Assembly: GCF_027887165.1 (NCBI RefSeq)
Contig: NC_077232.1
Coordinates: 7,068,891 to 7,132,890, forward strand
Length of the DNA stretch: 64,000 bases
DNA from: Monodelphis domestica
Taxonomy: Eukaryota > Chordata > Mammalia > Didelphimorphia > Didelphidae
Direction: 5' to 3'
Positions 38,285 to 64,000 of this stretch are shown here, piece by piece. Within the stretch, counting starts at the first letter, position 1. Each line of letters opens with the position of its first letter. The notes beneath the pieces were generated by a model, which had not been told where the DNA came from, searched no databases, and worked only from the letters and a program-made list of their open reading frames with translations. The position numbers were made by a program, and so were the translations under genes.

Positions 38285-39235
38285 TTGGGAGCTTGGGAGA
38301 CAGAGAACATGTCTGGAGGAGAGATGGAATGTCTTATTTGTGGAATAGCCATGATAGTAAATGGATCAGAGTTCCTGTCGGGGAGCAGGGTATAAGAAGC
38401 CTGGAAAGGCAGGTGGGGGCAAGGTGGCAAAGGGCTGTGATGCCAAACAGAGCATTTTGTAGGAGATCTTGGAAGCAATGGTGAGCCAATGGAGTTCATG
38501 GAGTAGGGAGATGGTGGAGCTTGTGCTTCAGCCCTTTGGTGGCTGAATGGGGGACGGACTGGAGCGGGAGAGACTTGAGACAGGCAGAGCCCCAGCAGAG
38601 ATTGCAATATTCCAGGCATGAGGTGACAAGGGCTCGAACCAGGGTGGGGGCAGCGTCAGACCAGAGAAGGGAGTATATATGAGAGATGTTGTAAAGGTAC
38701 AATTGACCAGCCTTGGCCCCCATAATGGATCTGGGGAGTGGGGCGGAGCAAGAGTGAGCCTGAGGGACTGGGAGGACAGTGTTGCCCTCTACCGAACTAG
38801 GGAAGGTAGGAGGCAGGGAGGTGGGGAGAAGATCACAAGCTCTGTTTTGGACATACTGAGTTTAACAGGTCTATTGGCGGGCTATTTTCAGAGGTCAGCA
38901 GAGAGATCGGAGAATCATTGAACCTCTCGTCAGCATAGAGATGGCAGTTAAATCTGGGGGGCTGATGAAATTACCAGGTGAAGTAGGATAGAAGGAAAAG
39001 AGAAGAAAGCCCAAGCCAGAACCTTGAGAGATATGTATGGTGTGATCTGGAGGATTTAGGAAAGGAGACAGAGCAGGAGTGGTCAGAGACATAGGAGGAA
39101 AACCAGGAGAGAAGGTGTCCCAAAACCCAGAGAGAAGAGAGTATGGAGGAGGAGGAGAGGGTGATCAACAGCGCCCAAGGCTGCAGAAGAATGAGGCCAT
39201 CGGATGTGGCCACTAAGACATCGTCGGTTGTCATC
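38285..39235 (-). mobile_element. L2/CR1-clade LINE, reverse transcriptase C-terminal half
   Basis: The minus strand retains RT segments in changing frames: LSWFSSYVSDHSCSVSF near 39100, the QGS...G-L-L-F motif near 39010 and YSLLWSDAAPTLVRALVTSC followed by LEYCN near 38600. These match the late palm/thumb region of L2/CR1-type LINEs. Many stops and frame changes show it is old and inactive. It resembles 27745-28440 at the nucleotide level. Confidence 0.7.
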
Positions 39236-39470
39236 CTTAGTACTTAAAAAGGACCAAGATGAAACGGTTATGTCAGGGTCAATGTACCTGTCTGATCAGA
39301 CCCATACAGGCGTAGCAGGTTGGAGCGCCGGTCAGGCAGAAATAGCCTGGACGAACTTTGGGATGGAGATGTCTAGAACTTTGTGCATCTCACATGCTTG
39401 TGAGCGCCTGCAATTCTGCTTTGTTCGTAGAGCACAGCCTTTGGAGAGAGCCTGTTCAGTGGGATGATAA
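39236..39470 (-). repeat. LINE C-terminal fragment, family uncertain
   Basis: The minus strand encodes AVLYEQSRIAGAHKHVRCTK before a stop. The nucleotide text 'cttagtacttaaaaaggacc' and 'gaactttgggatggagatgt' resembles a widespread mammalian LINE C-terminus that I cannot name securely (RTE-like is possible). 39471-40255 shows nothing recognisable. Confidence 0.4.
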
Positions 39471-40255
39471 GGTCAGAAGCAAGACTCTCAGGGGTTAGGA
39501 AAGCGAGAAGGGAGAAAGTGGGGGCACTGGCTGCCGGAGAGATGGAGGACAAACGTTCTCCCAGAAGGCAAAGTTTAAGCCGGAGGTTTTCAGGACGGGG
39601 AGGTGAAGGCATGTTTGTGGACAAGGAAGTAGCCAATAGGCAGGAAAACGCTGAAAAGAAGTCATAGCATGAGGCGACACGGGCTAATCTGTTGGAGGAG
39701 ATGGGATGGAATGGGTTTGATGGTTGAATGGTCAGGAGTAAGGCTGCCTCATGTGACCCAGGAAGGAGGGAGGGGCAGGAGACATCTAAGTGACTGGAGG
39801 GCAGTCAAGTATTCCCTTAATGGTCTCCTTATTTATTTGTTGTGGTTGTCTACTCCCCATTAGTCATATTGGTCCTGTCGTTTCCAAAGGCAAAGGCACT
39901 GTCATTTGCAGAGAAAAGAGAAACACAAGTAGTTCTGCTTTATTTTTATCACCAGTTACCAGCTCACCCACCTCAGACAAAGAATCCAAACCTACAAGTC
40001 TTCTTTTTCTCTCAATAGAAGTAAAAAAGCAATCAGCTTTTCCTGTTGTCTTTAGCTTGTTTCTACCTTCTGTATGAATGTGTGTGTACATATGCACAGC
40101 TTTCCAGTGCATCCACATTGATCTCTTTAGACAAATTCTATTTTTTTATCTTGTTGGAATTGTCTTTATATCTTCAGAATTTCACTCTTCAGCATCTTCC
40201 ATTCCTTCTCAGTTGACCTCTCCTAAAATATCCTAGTTCACTGGGTCCTAAATCT

Positions 40256-40374
40256 TCTTTCCCTCTCTCTCCCTCTCCCTCCCTCTCCCTCTCTCTCTCT
40301 CTCTGTCTCTCTCCCTCTCTGTCGCTCTCTCTGTCTCTGTCTCTCTGTCTCTGTCTCTCTCTCGCTCTATTTCC
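40256..40374. repeat. (CT)n-rich microsatellite
   Basis: Imperfect tcttt/ctctccc/ctctgtctct repeats over about 120 bases, with an almost pure pyrimidine plus strand. Confidence 0.9.
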
Positions 40375-40639
40375 AACCTGGGCCAATTTGTCCCTTCTTA
40401 GACAGCCTGATGGCTATTTCCTGCCTCCCACCCTAGCTCCTTGAGACTCACCGTATTGGGGCCACACTTAGTATAGGCATCAGATTGGATTGGCCCATTG
40501 CAGCTCAGAATTCCAGAGTTTGAGCAATTCATAAGCCTTGGCCCCCACACAGAGGGGGCTACAGGCATGCATCTCCATGCCCAATGATCCTTTATTTCCT
40601 TTGACATCCTTGAATTCTGCTTTCATAAGATAGGATTCA

Positions 40640-40842
40640 GGGGGCAGGTGGGTGGCTCAGTGTATTGAGAGCCAGGCCTAGAGACAGGAGGTCCTAGGTT
40701 CAAATCTGGCCTCAGACACTTCCCAGCTGTGTGACCCTGGGCAAGTCACTTAACCTCCATGGCCTAGCCTTTAGCACTCTTCTGCCTTGGAACCGATACA
40801 CAGTATTGATTCCAAGATGGAAGGTCAGGGTTAAAAAAAAAA
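40640..40842 (+). mobile_element. Marsupial CORE-SINE with 13-bp target-site duplication
   Basis: Full-length copy from 'gggggcaggtgggtggctca' to 'ccaagatggaaggtcagggt' and an A-tail. It is flanked by aagataggattca at 40627-40639 and at 40843-40855. A young-looking copy. Confidence 0.9.
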
Positions 40843-40855
40843 AAGATAGGATTCA

Positions 40856-41544
40856 AAATTATGGTATATGATGGTGATGGAATACTATTGTGCTATAAGG
40901 AATGATGCATTGATGGATTTCTATAAGAATTGGAAAGACCTCTATGAACTTATGCAGAGTAAAATAATCAGAACCAGGAGAACACTGTACACAGAGACTG
41001 TAATTGTGGGACAAAGGAATTGACTTTGCACAGTTCTGTGGGACTTACAAGAAAGATGCTATCCACATCTAGAGAAAGAACTGTGGGAGTGGAAATCCAG
41101 AAGAAAACATGATTTATCACTTGTTTATATGGGTGTAGGACTTGGGGTTTTGGTTTTAAAGGATTACTCTTTTGTAAAAATGAATAATATGGAAATGGGT
41201 TCAAGTGATAATATATCTACAACGCAGTGGAATTGCTTGTCAGCTCCAGGATGGGGGAGGGATGAGGAGAGGGAGAAAACATGAATCATGTGACCATGGA
41301 AAACACTTAAAAATTAAAAGAAAATTAAAAAAAAATAAACCCTCACCTTTTGCCTTGGAATCAATACTGTATATTGGTTTCAAGGCAGAAGAGTGGTAAG
41401 GGCTAGGCAATGAGGGTTAAGTGACTTATCCAGGGTCACCCAGCTGGGGAGTGGCTGAGGCCAGATTTGAACCCAGGACTTCCAGTCTCTAGGCCTGGCT
41501 TTCCATCCACTGAGCTACCCAGCTGCCCCCCAAAATTAAAAAAA
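40856..41544 (+). mobile_element. 5'-truncated L1 3' end carrying a nested SINE
   Basis: 40856-41333 is L1 3' sequence of the same subfamily as 26492-27260 (shared 'agcaccaggagaacactgta'-like and 'cagtggaattgcttgt' text), ending in an A-rich tail. The tail is split by a reverse SINE (41334-41531) and resumes at 41532-41544. It is flanked by gataggattca (40845-40855) and gatagggttca (41545-41555), an 11-bp duplication with one mismatch. Confidence 0.8.
41334..41531 (-). mobile_element. Marsupial CORE-SINE nested in the L1 tail
   Basis: Reverse full-length SINE from 'taaaccctcaccttttgcct' to 'ctacccagctgcccccc'. Flanked by aaaattaaaaaaa at 41321-41333 and 41532-41544, which is the L1 A-rich tail duplicated on insertion. 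Confidence 0.85.
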
Positions 41545-41555
41545 GATAGGGTTCA

Positions 41556-42670
41556 TGACAGACTATGCCCTCTCCTTTATCATAAACACTAGGCTGGAGG
41601 GGTCATCTTCTACCATATCTGTACATATCTGCAGCATATTCCAATAACAAAATCCCTTCTCTTTGTTTTTCCTTTGATCTTCCCCTCAGTTTGGCTCTAC
41701 CTCCCCTTCTGGCTCCTAGATTACTTTTACATGAATATGCTTTCTGCATATTAAATGTTATTCCCTTCCCCTTTGACCCATTTTGTTTCTTTTGAAGATG
41801 AGATAGCTAGACGGACCCATACCCTAGTTCTGAGTTTCATCTGACCGATTCTCAGTAGCGCCTCTGAAGCCAAATTTGCCCCCTACATCAGGACTCCATG
41901 TCCTTGGCTGTCGGCTAAATGTTGGGCATACGTGTATGTAGCTTTTACCATTGGTTCCTTTCTTGGATTTTGGGTCCTGTGCTTTTCTAGGTGCCTCAAC
42001 TGCATTTCTTCATTCCCTGCGGCTATTCTCTGTAGCATCTAACACTTGTGGAGTCACTCGGGCAGTTCTCTCCCTCCCCTGGGCCAGTCCCTTGTGGATT
42101 AGATTTTCACGCTGGCTGCCTGGCAGCCTTGGTTGGATATACGTCATCTCTGGCCAGAAGTCCATCAGCCCTTGCTAGCAGTCGGCTTTGATTCAGAAAT
42201 CCAAACCCCATCGGCAGCCTCTACCTTCTTAGCCAGCAGTTCACGTCTGAAAGGAATTTTCCTCTTGCGCCTCCCTTGCCTTCAAAGTGCAACAGTGAGG
42301 AAAACCCAGCTTGTACGCTTGAAGCTAAAGCCTTCGGCATCGTTGGCAATCCCAGAAGTGGGTTTTCATCATCTGTTTAGATCAGTCTTGGGAGGGTTAT
42401 TGTTAGGTCTTGGCTACGTGGCCCAGGAAGACAGACGGCTATGGGACAGCAAAGAGCTGCCTTTGTGCTGAATCACCCCCTACACCCACCTTTGCCTCTT
42501 CCTCTGACCCTTCCTGCTTCTGGGTTCTGCTTTATCATTCTTGGAAGGACCAGAAGCTTCTTCCACTCTTCTTTTGGAAAAGTCTCCAGTCTGTTTGTCC
42601 CCCCTCTGGTAACAAACATCCATATCTCCTCTCTCTTCCTTTCTCCCTCTCCCTCTCCGGTGCGCAGTGA
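41556..42670. other. Unclassified spacer
   Basis: No gene, SINE or LINE signature was recognised. Open frames are short and have no recognisable domain. It could be an old, family-unknown repeat or unique DNA. Confidence 0.4.
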
Positions 42671-42674
42671 TCCA

Positions 42675-42981
42675 ATCCCTTCTGTTTTAGAATCAACATT
42701 AAGAACTGGTACCAAGGCAGAAGAGAGGTAAGGGTCAGGCAGTGGGAGTTAAGTGACTTATTCTGCTAGGTCTAATTTTTTTTTAAAACCCTGTCCTTCT
42801 GTCTTAAAATCAATACTGTGTATTGGTCCCGAGGCAGAAGAGCAGTAGAGCTAGAGAATGGGATTTTAAGTGCCTAGCCTAGGGTCATACAGCTAGGAAG
42901 TATTTGAAGTCAAATTTGAACCCAGAACCTCTAATCTCTAGGTCTGGTTCTCAATCTACTGAGCCACCCAGTTGCCCCCTC
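42675..42981 (-). repeat. Two adjacent CORE-SINE copies
   Basis: 42675-42765 is a 3'-end fragment ('ttagaatcaacattaagaac...gagttaagtgacttat'). 42775-42981 is a fuller, diverged reverse copy ending 'gagccacccagttgcccc'. 42982-43875 is AT-rich with nothing recognisable. Confidence 0.75.
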
Positions 42982-43877
42982 CAATTTGTTTTAAAACTAA
43001 TAATAACAGCTCACTTTTCCCTTTGTCTTCTTTTTGTAGCCTTCTTCCAACCTCCATTATCCTGAGGAAGGTTCAAGTCTCCCTTCTGCCCTCTTAGATC
43101 CCCCTTTTTACCCTAATGAAACCTCACTTCAGTTTCCTTTTGGGGCCCTTATTCCCCCTACGTACCCAGTGTGGAGGGTTGGCTTTCCTGTTTCTCCAGT
43201 CCCTTTGGGCTCTCCCTTGGGAGGTAGATCAATCTACACTTGGAACACAGACCAGTCATGATGCTCTGGCAGTCTAAACGGTGCATGTGAGGAATGCAGG
43301 CCCACTTGTCCTCCCAAGTGCCTGACACTTTCCAATTCATTGACTGTAGGAGTTGCATTCTGTACTTGTTCCACCCAGCCTTTTTTTTTATCTCCCAGCT
43401 ACTTTCTCCTTACCTTTCTTGAGCCTCCCTCTTCAGGTTATGTTCATGAATTCTCCCTGATTCTCCTTCTAGATCCTCCTCAGTCATCCTGAATTCTGCA
43501 TCACATAGTCTGGAATTAGACTCTAGATCAATATCTGGACCTGACAATTGTTCAATTTTCTTTTTCCAACTATCCCCACCAGTTTTGCTCAAACTCAACC
43601 TCTGATCTACCTGACTAGTCCAAACCTCTCGAAGTCAACTATCTTTTTCTCTTTTCTTATTTGGTACAAGTCCTTCTCTCTTCTCCCATGGAAACTGGGA
43701 GTAGAGGCAAATGAAAATCACAAAAGACATAGAAATCAGTTAAACTTCCATAGAAATTTCCATCAATAGCATCTCTTATTTTTAGTATAATCAGGTACTT
43801 CAGGTTGCCTATCTCTTATTTTATTTTCTAAAATTTTCTCCTAATTTGGTTTTGATCTTTGTTCTAAAAAGGCAATG

Positions 43878-44082
43878 AGGAGCAGGTAGGTAGCTCAGTG
43901 GATACAATCAAGCCTGGAGATGGGAGGTGCTGGGTTCAAATCTGGTCTCAGATGCTTCCCAGCTGTGGGACCTTGTACAAGTCACTTAATCCCAATTGCC
44001 TAGCCCTTACCGCTTTTCTGCCTTGGAACAGATACTTAATATCAATTCTAAGATAAATGGTAAGAGTTGTTTTTTTTTTTAA
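43878..44082 (+). repeat. Marsupial CORE-SINE
   Basis: Plus copy from 'gagcaggtaggtagctcagt' through 'gtacaagtcacttaatccca' to 'aagataaatggtaagagtt', followed by a T/A-rich tail. Confidence 0.85.
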
Positions 44083-44171
44083 AGCAATGGTTGAAGTTAA
44101 TGTACACAGATAGCTGATTTGGGAGTGCCCCTTCCCCACTGGTAACCATTCATTTAGTGTCCTTTACATAT

Positions 44172-44415
44172 ATGGGGCAGCTACGTGGCTAGATAGTGGA
44201 TAGACCACTGGGCTTGGAGTTAGGAAGACCTGAGTTCAAATGTGGCCTCAGACACTTCCTAGTGTGTGACCCTGGCAAGTCACTTCACCCTTTTGGCCTC
44301 AGTTTCCTCATCTGTAAAATGAGTTGGAGAAGGAAATGAGAAGCCACGCCAGTATCTTTGCCAAGAAAACTCCAAATGGGGTCATGAAGAGCCAGACATG
44401 ACTGAACACCAAGAT
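44172..44415 (+). repeat. Second SINE type (MAR1-like)
   Basis: It has the same 5' half as the other SINEs ('tggggcagctacgtggctag') but a different 3' half: 'cctcatctgtaaaatgagtt', 'agtatctttgccaagaaaac', 'catgaagagccagacatgac'. It is a distinct family from the copies with the 'ccgatacacagtat' tail. Confidence 0.8.
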
Positions 44416-45299
44416 ATACACAGTTTCACTTTTTGGTGCTATCACTTGGTGCTAAATTCGACATTTCCTGACTTTTTCTTGAATAAAATACTTATTACCT
44501 AGAGGTGCAAAGCTTTCAGGGAGTGTCTGTAACCTCAGACTCTTGCTTCTTAAATCCTGAGCCCTATTTTCCAACATATTTTTTGCTCTCCTTGGCTATG
44601 CCCACCTTTGCCCTGAGGCAAGTCAAATGGAATTCTTTGGACGTTTCCTGCCCTGGTCCTAATCCTTTGCTATAGATATTGGCTCAGAGGCAACAATTCT
44701 CTTTGTTATGGTCTCGGACGGGCTCATTAGGAACACCATGATCCAAGAGCATCCCTGGAAACCTTCCTCGCTGTGACGCTGATGCCCGAGAAAACCAACT
44801 CCTTTACTCACCTCCCCAGGAGAACCCGAGCCAGGGTCCGGCGAGCAGAGAAGGCCCCTTTGATCTTCTGCTTTCATCGATGGCCAACAGCAGGTCACTT
44901 GGCCACCAGTCAAAGAACAGCCTTTTACGGGTGACCTCGTGCTCCCTTTCCCTGGCACAGCCACCCTCTTGGGATGGCGCCCCCAATAAAATGAGAACTT
45001 GGGAGCAAGGACTTCCCTGTTCTTTTATTTGTGCTTAGCATAAAGTTTACAAATAGGACATAGAAACCATATAATGCATTTGTCCAGAGTCAGCTATTGG
45101 TATACAGCAGGCTTTTGGCTTTTTGTATACAGACAGCAGCCTATAAATGTGTCCAGCGTAAGCACTTAAAGCTTTTCCTTCATTGATTGATTCTCCCATG
45201 AAAGGAAGAGAGCCCCTCTAGCCTGAGGGCCATTTGGCTTTTTACTTTGTTTTATGGCTTACCTAGCATGGAGCCAACTGGTAGGAAATATCTTTATTT

Positions 45300-45700
45300 A
45301 AAACTTTTTTTAAAGTATCAATGCTAGGACAGAAGAGCAGCAAGGGCTAGGCAGCTGAGGTTAAGTGACTTGCCCAGGGTCACACAGCTAGGAATTGTCT
45401 GAGGCCATATTTGAACCCAGTATTTCCTAACTCCAGGCCTGGCATTCTATCCACTGTGCCACCTACCTGCCCTGAGGAGCATCTTTATAATTAATCTTTT
45501 TTTTTAAACCCTCACCTTCTGTCTTGGAGTCAATACTGTGTACTGGCTCCAAGGCAGAAGAGCGGTAAGGGCTAGGCAATAGGGGTCAAGTGACTTGCCC
45601 AGGGTCACACAGCTGGGAAGTGTCTGAGGCCAGATTTGAACCTAGGACCTCCCGTCTCTAGGCCTGGCTCTCCATCCACTGAGCCACCCAGCTGCCCCCT
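45300..45700 (-). repeat. Two reverse CORE-SINE copies side by side
   Basis: 45300-45475 (diverged) and 45495-45700 (well preserved, ending 'agccacccagctgcccc'), separated by about 20 bases. Both in minus orientation. Confidence 0.85.
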
Positions 45701-47034
45701 TTATAATTAATCTTAAGACTAGTCAGAGGTTCAAGTCCAGCCTCAGACACTTCCTGCCCGTGTGACCCTGGAACAGTAACTTCGCCTAGCCTTGGCTGCA
45801 CAGGAGTGATTCAAGGGTTTAAACAGACGTTGGGACGTACCCAGGACCCTCTCAGCCTGGTAGAAACGAGCAGAGCTTCTCGGGTGTTTGAGGAAAGCCG
45901 TTGGGGAAAAACAGATCAACTAGTTACCCAAATGAGCATCATCCGATGCCACAAGGTGCCTGGAGTGCTGACGGCATCTCTTCGGCCCATTGGGTCAGGA
46001 AGCTTCTAGGAGCCGCCCCATCTGAGGGGAGGGTGCGTGCAGGGGCAGAGGATGGGGAGTCTGGACCGAACCGTAGAGGCGGTAGGGAGCTGGGGCGAGT
46101 TCCTGAGGAGAGGAGTGCCGGGGTGATCATGGCCTTTCTCTGTGGGAGGTAGGAGGTGTCTGCCCAGCCCTGGCCCCTGAAGGGACCCCAACCCGGCTGC
46201 TGTGGAGATCGGAGGCCCCCCACCCACCCCCTCCCACCGACGGGCAGATGCTCCTGGTTTTGCTACCCCACCGATGTGGTCTGATGGACGCGTGACATCG
46301 GCGCAGTCGTCCCCCCAGCTTGGCCGCTGCACCCTGGGGTGCTTGCTCGGCCATCCTCCTCCTCTGTGCCATTCGCTGTTCAGAACCAGGCCCGGGCACT
46401 GCTCTCGGTTCGGGGGTCCCCGACAATCTCACGCTCACAGAGTTCTGCTGGATCCCCCGAGGGATGGGGCGAACGTGTGAGGACGCTGAAGGCCGGGGCT
46501 GCAGGGAGGCGCTGGTGAGAAGTGGGGGGGAGGGAACCCCAGCTTCCTCACTCAACCACAGACGGGCCCCTCTTCTCTGCCCGTCCCCGGCTGCGTGCTG
46601 CGTGCGTCTGACCGACTTCTGGGCAAGCGCCGTGGTCTTTAGGCCTCCCGGGCCCGGCATGGTTCCTTCGGATCCTGACGCCGGGGGCCTGGCCGTGGGC
46701 CGGCCTCCCGAGTCTCTCCTCCCGGAGCCGCTTCTCCAGAGGCTTCCCAAGCCCGAGCCCGGGGCGGAGGAGGCAGATCCCCCCAAGTGGGCAGCAGGGG
46801 GCTAAGGGGAAGGGCTCCCTCGGCCCTGGGCCGGCAGACGCTTCTCGAGGAGCGAAGAGACCAGAGGACCCGTCGTCCGGCCACAGGCAAAAGCGGCCGC
46901 TGGGCCTGCCTGCCTCGGGGAGGAGGCTGGGCCAGAGCAGCTGCTGGCGGCCCAAGAGGGGGCGGCGGAGCGAGCCGAGACGCCTCCCCTCAAGTGAGGG
47001 GCTTCTGAGCCAGCACGAGACACACGATCCCAGG
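45701..47034. other. GC-rich spacer downstream of PACS1
   Basis: No gene was recognised. The open frames at 46320-46805 (plus) and 46548-47264 (minus) are GC-driven; the first begins at a non-ATG codon and neither shows a known domain or splice context. Confidence 0.5.
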
Positions 47035-47055
47035 CAGCTGGTAAGAAACCACCAG

Positions 47056-47061
47056 TTTATT
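47056..47061 (-). terminator. PACS1: Polyadenylation signal of PACS1
   Basis: TTTATT on plus gives AATAAA on minus, 1.24 kb past the PACS1 stop; the 3' UTR would be about 47035-48296. It contains a short (GGCC)n run near 47711-47730. Confidence 0.7.
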
Positions 47062-48296
47062 GAATGAAAAATCCAACAGCAACTCCCCCCACCCCGGGCC
47101 GACCAAGAGAGCAGCTGAGCCCAGGCAAGGTGCTTTGGACAGCAGGACTGAGTGACAGGCCCGGGCACAGGAGGGCTCGGAAGGGGGAGGCCTCTGGGAC
47201 GGGGACGAGCTCGGGGGCAGGAAGGGGTCCCAGCGGGCAGGCCCGAGGCCCGCAGCCCTGGCACCCGGAGTTCAATCCCCCCTCTCCGGGGAGGGAGAGG
47301 GCGAAGCTAGGGCTCGGATGCGGGCGTTCGCCATGAGGAGGACGGAGGCGGGCTGGGCCACGGACACAGGTGGAGGGATCCGAGCGGGCTCGCCTGATCT
47401 GGGAGGCTGCCCGTAGAGGGACAGGGGCCGGGGCGGGAGCAGAGAGGCCGGAGGGGGCAGGGCCTGGCACACGGGGAGTCACAGCGAACGAGGAGGAGAG
47501 AGCAGGCCGGAGCGGGGTGGCGGGGGCAGAAGCCCACGAGTTCTCAAAGACACACGCACAACATCGACAAGACATGTCCAGGGACAGCGGGGATGCTGGG
47601 CAGGGCCCCTGGGGGAGGGGCCCGGGGACTGAGGGGCCCTTCCCTACCGTGCCCAGCTAGCCAGGAGACGGGGAGCTTCGCTGGGCCGCCCCGACTGCCC
47701 CTTTCATGCTGGCCGGCCGGCCGGCCGGCTTTGTCCCTTTGGCTTCAGGCCACCCCTGCTGTCCCCCTCGGGAAAGCCGAACCCACTTGAGACGGAGATG
47801 ACATTCCTGGGGTGGGGATGGGGGGGTTGAACTAACTCCTAACCAGCAGCTGGGGACCCATGGGTGCCCCTCACCAGGAAGGAGCCAGAACAAGACTTCT
47901 AGAGACCTTGGTGGCCTTAAATGCGGGGAGGCTGGAAACCAAGCAGGGGACAGGAAGGGTCTGTCCCTCGGTGGACTTGGGCTCCGGGGGGGAGGGGAGG
48001 GGTCCAACAAAGGGGTCCCCTGTAAGAGTTTGCTTAAATTCCAGTGACTGATGGGTGCCCGAGAACAAGGCTCAGGGCCCTAGAGAGGAAGGAGGGGAGA
48101 CGGGGGTGGGGGGAGTGACCAACTTCCCCAGTGGCAGTGTCCCTCGGGATTGGGCAAGGGAAGAGGTAGACCCCAGTGCAAGGGAAGGGGACCTGCGGGC
48201 CCCAGGCCTGCCGGCACCGCTCCCACAGGAGGTGCCCCAAACCAGCAGATGACACGAAGGGAGAACAGTGGGGTCCTCGGCCAGGAGGCAGGGCAG

Positions 48297-63998
<15,702 letters not shown>

Positions 63999-64000
63999 GA

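Noticed and set aside
41556-42670. Possible old LTR element or gene remnant
   Set aside because: No terminal repeats, primer-binding site, polyprotein text or splice-bounded exon was recognised; left as unclassified.
46320-46805. 161-codon plus frame with a hydrophobic start resembling a signal peptide
   Set aside because: Starts on a non-ATG codon, has no recognised domain, and lies in GC-rich spacer where several overlapping open frames occur by chance.

Overview
This window is nuclear DNA from a mammal, very probably an Australian marsupial. Two things point there. The genes are spliced vertebrate genes whose reconstructed products are close to their human counterparts. The introns and spacers hold many copies of a marsupial-type CORE-SINE with a body 'cagctgtgtgaccctgggc' and a tail 'ttggaaccgatacacagtat', alongside L1, L2/CR1-clade and MIR fragments. 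The exact species is not determined.

Six genes were rebuilt exon by exon. In order they are TMEM151A (minus), YIF1A (plus), CNIH2 (minus), RAB1B (minus), KLC2 (minus) and PACS1 (minus, C-terminal part only). From memory this is the order and relative orientation of human 11q13 (PACS1-KLC2-RAB1B-CNIH2-YIF1A-TMEM151A), seen here reversed. Four complete products match or nearly match human lengths: YIF1A 293 aa, CNIH2 160 aa, RAB1B 201 aa and KLC2 624 aa. TMEM151A is 473 aa. PACS1 contributes 15 exons (564 complete codons plus stop) and continues past the right edge.

Layout: 1-2.5 kb is repeat-rich then unique left flank. 2.5-6.8 kb is TMEM151A. 6.8-9.4 kb is the head-to-head TMEM151A/YIF1A spacer, with a 21-G run and a 0.5 kb polypurine tract. 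9.4-14 kb is YIF1A. 14.9-19.7 kb is CNIH2, convergent with YIF1A. 20.8-29.5 kb is RAB1B, whose 6 kb first intron is full of transposons. 30.2-36.4 kb is KLC2. 36.5-47 kb is a gene-free spacer made largely of LINE and SINE copies. 47-64 kb is PACS1.

Functionally the block is enriched in membrane-traffic genes: an ER-Golgi Rab GTPase (RAB1B), a Yip1-family ER-Golgi protein (YIF1A), a cornichon cargo/AMPA-receptor partner (CNIH2), a kinesin cargo adaptor (KLC2) and a trans-Golgi sorting connector (PACS1). They are not an operon; each has its own promoter or polyadenylation signal.

I found no new gene system. The most unusual structures are a minisatellite in YIF1A intron 4 built of about 29 splice-donor-like units directly after the real donor, a 36-copy 33-bp minisatellite filling the last PACS1 intron, a GC-AG intron in KLC2 required by the reading frame, and several transposon insertions with readable target-site duplications, including one target sequence present three times. 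No tRNA, rRNA, CRISPR array or endogenous retrovirus was recognised.
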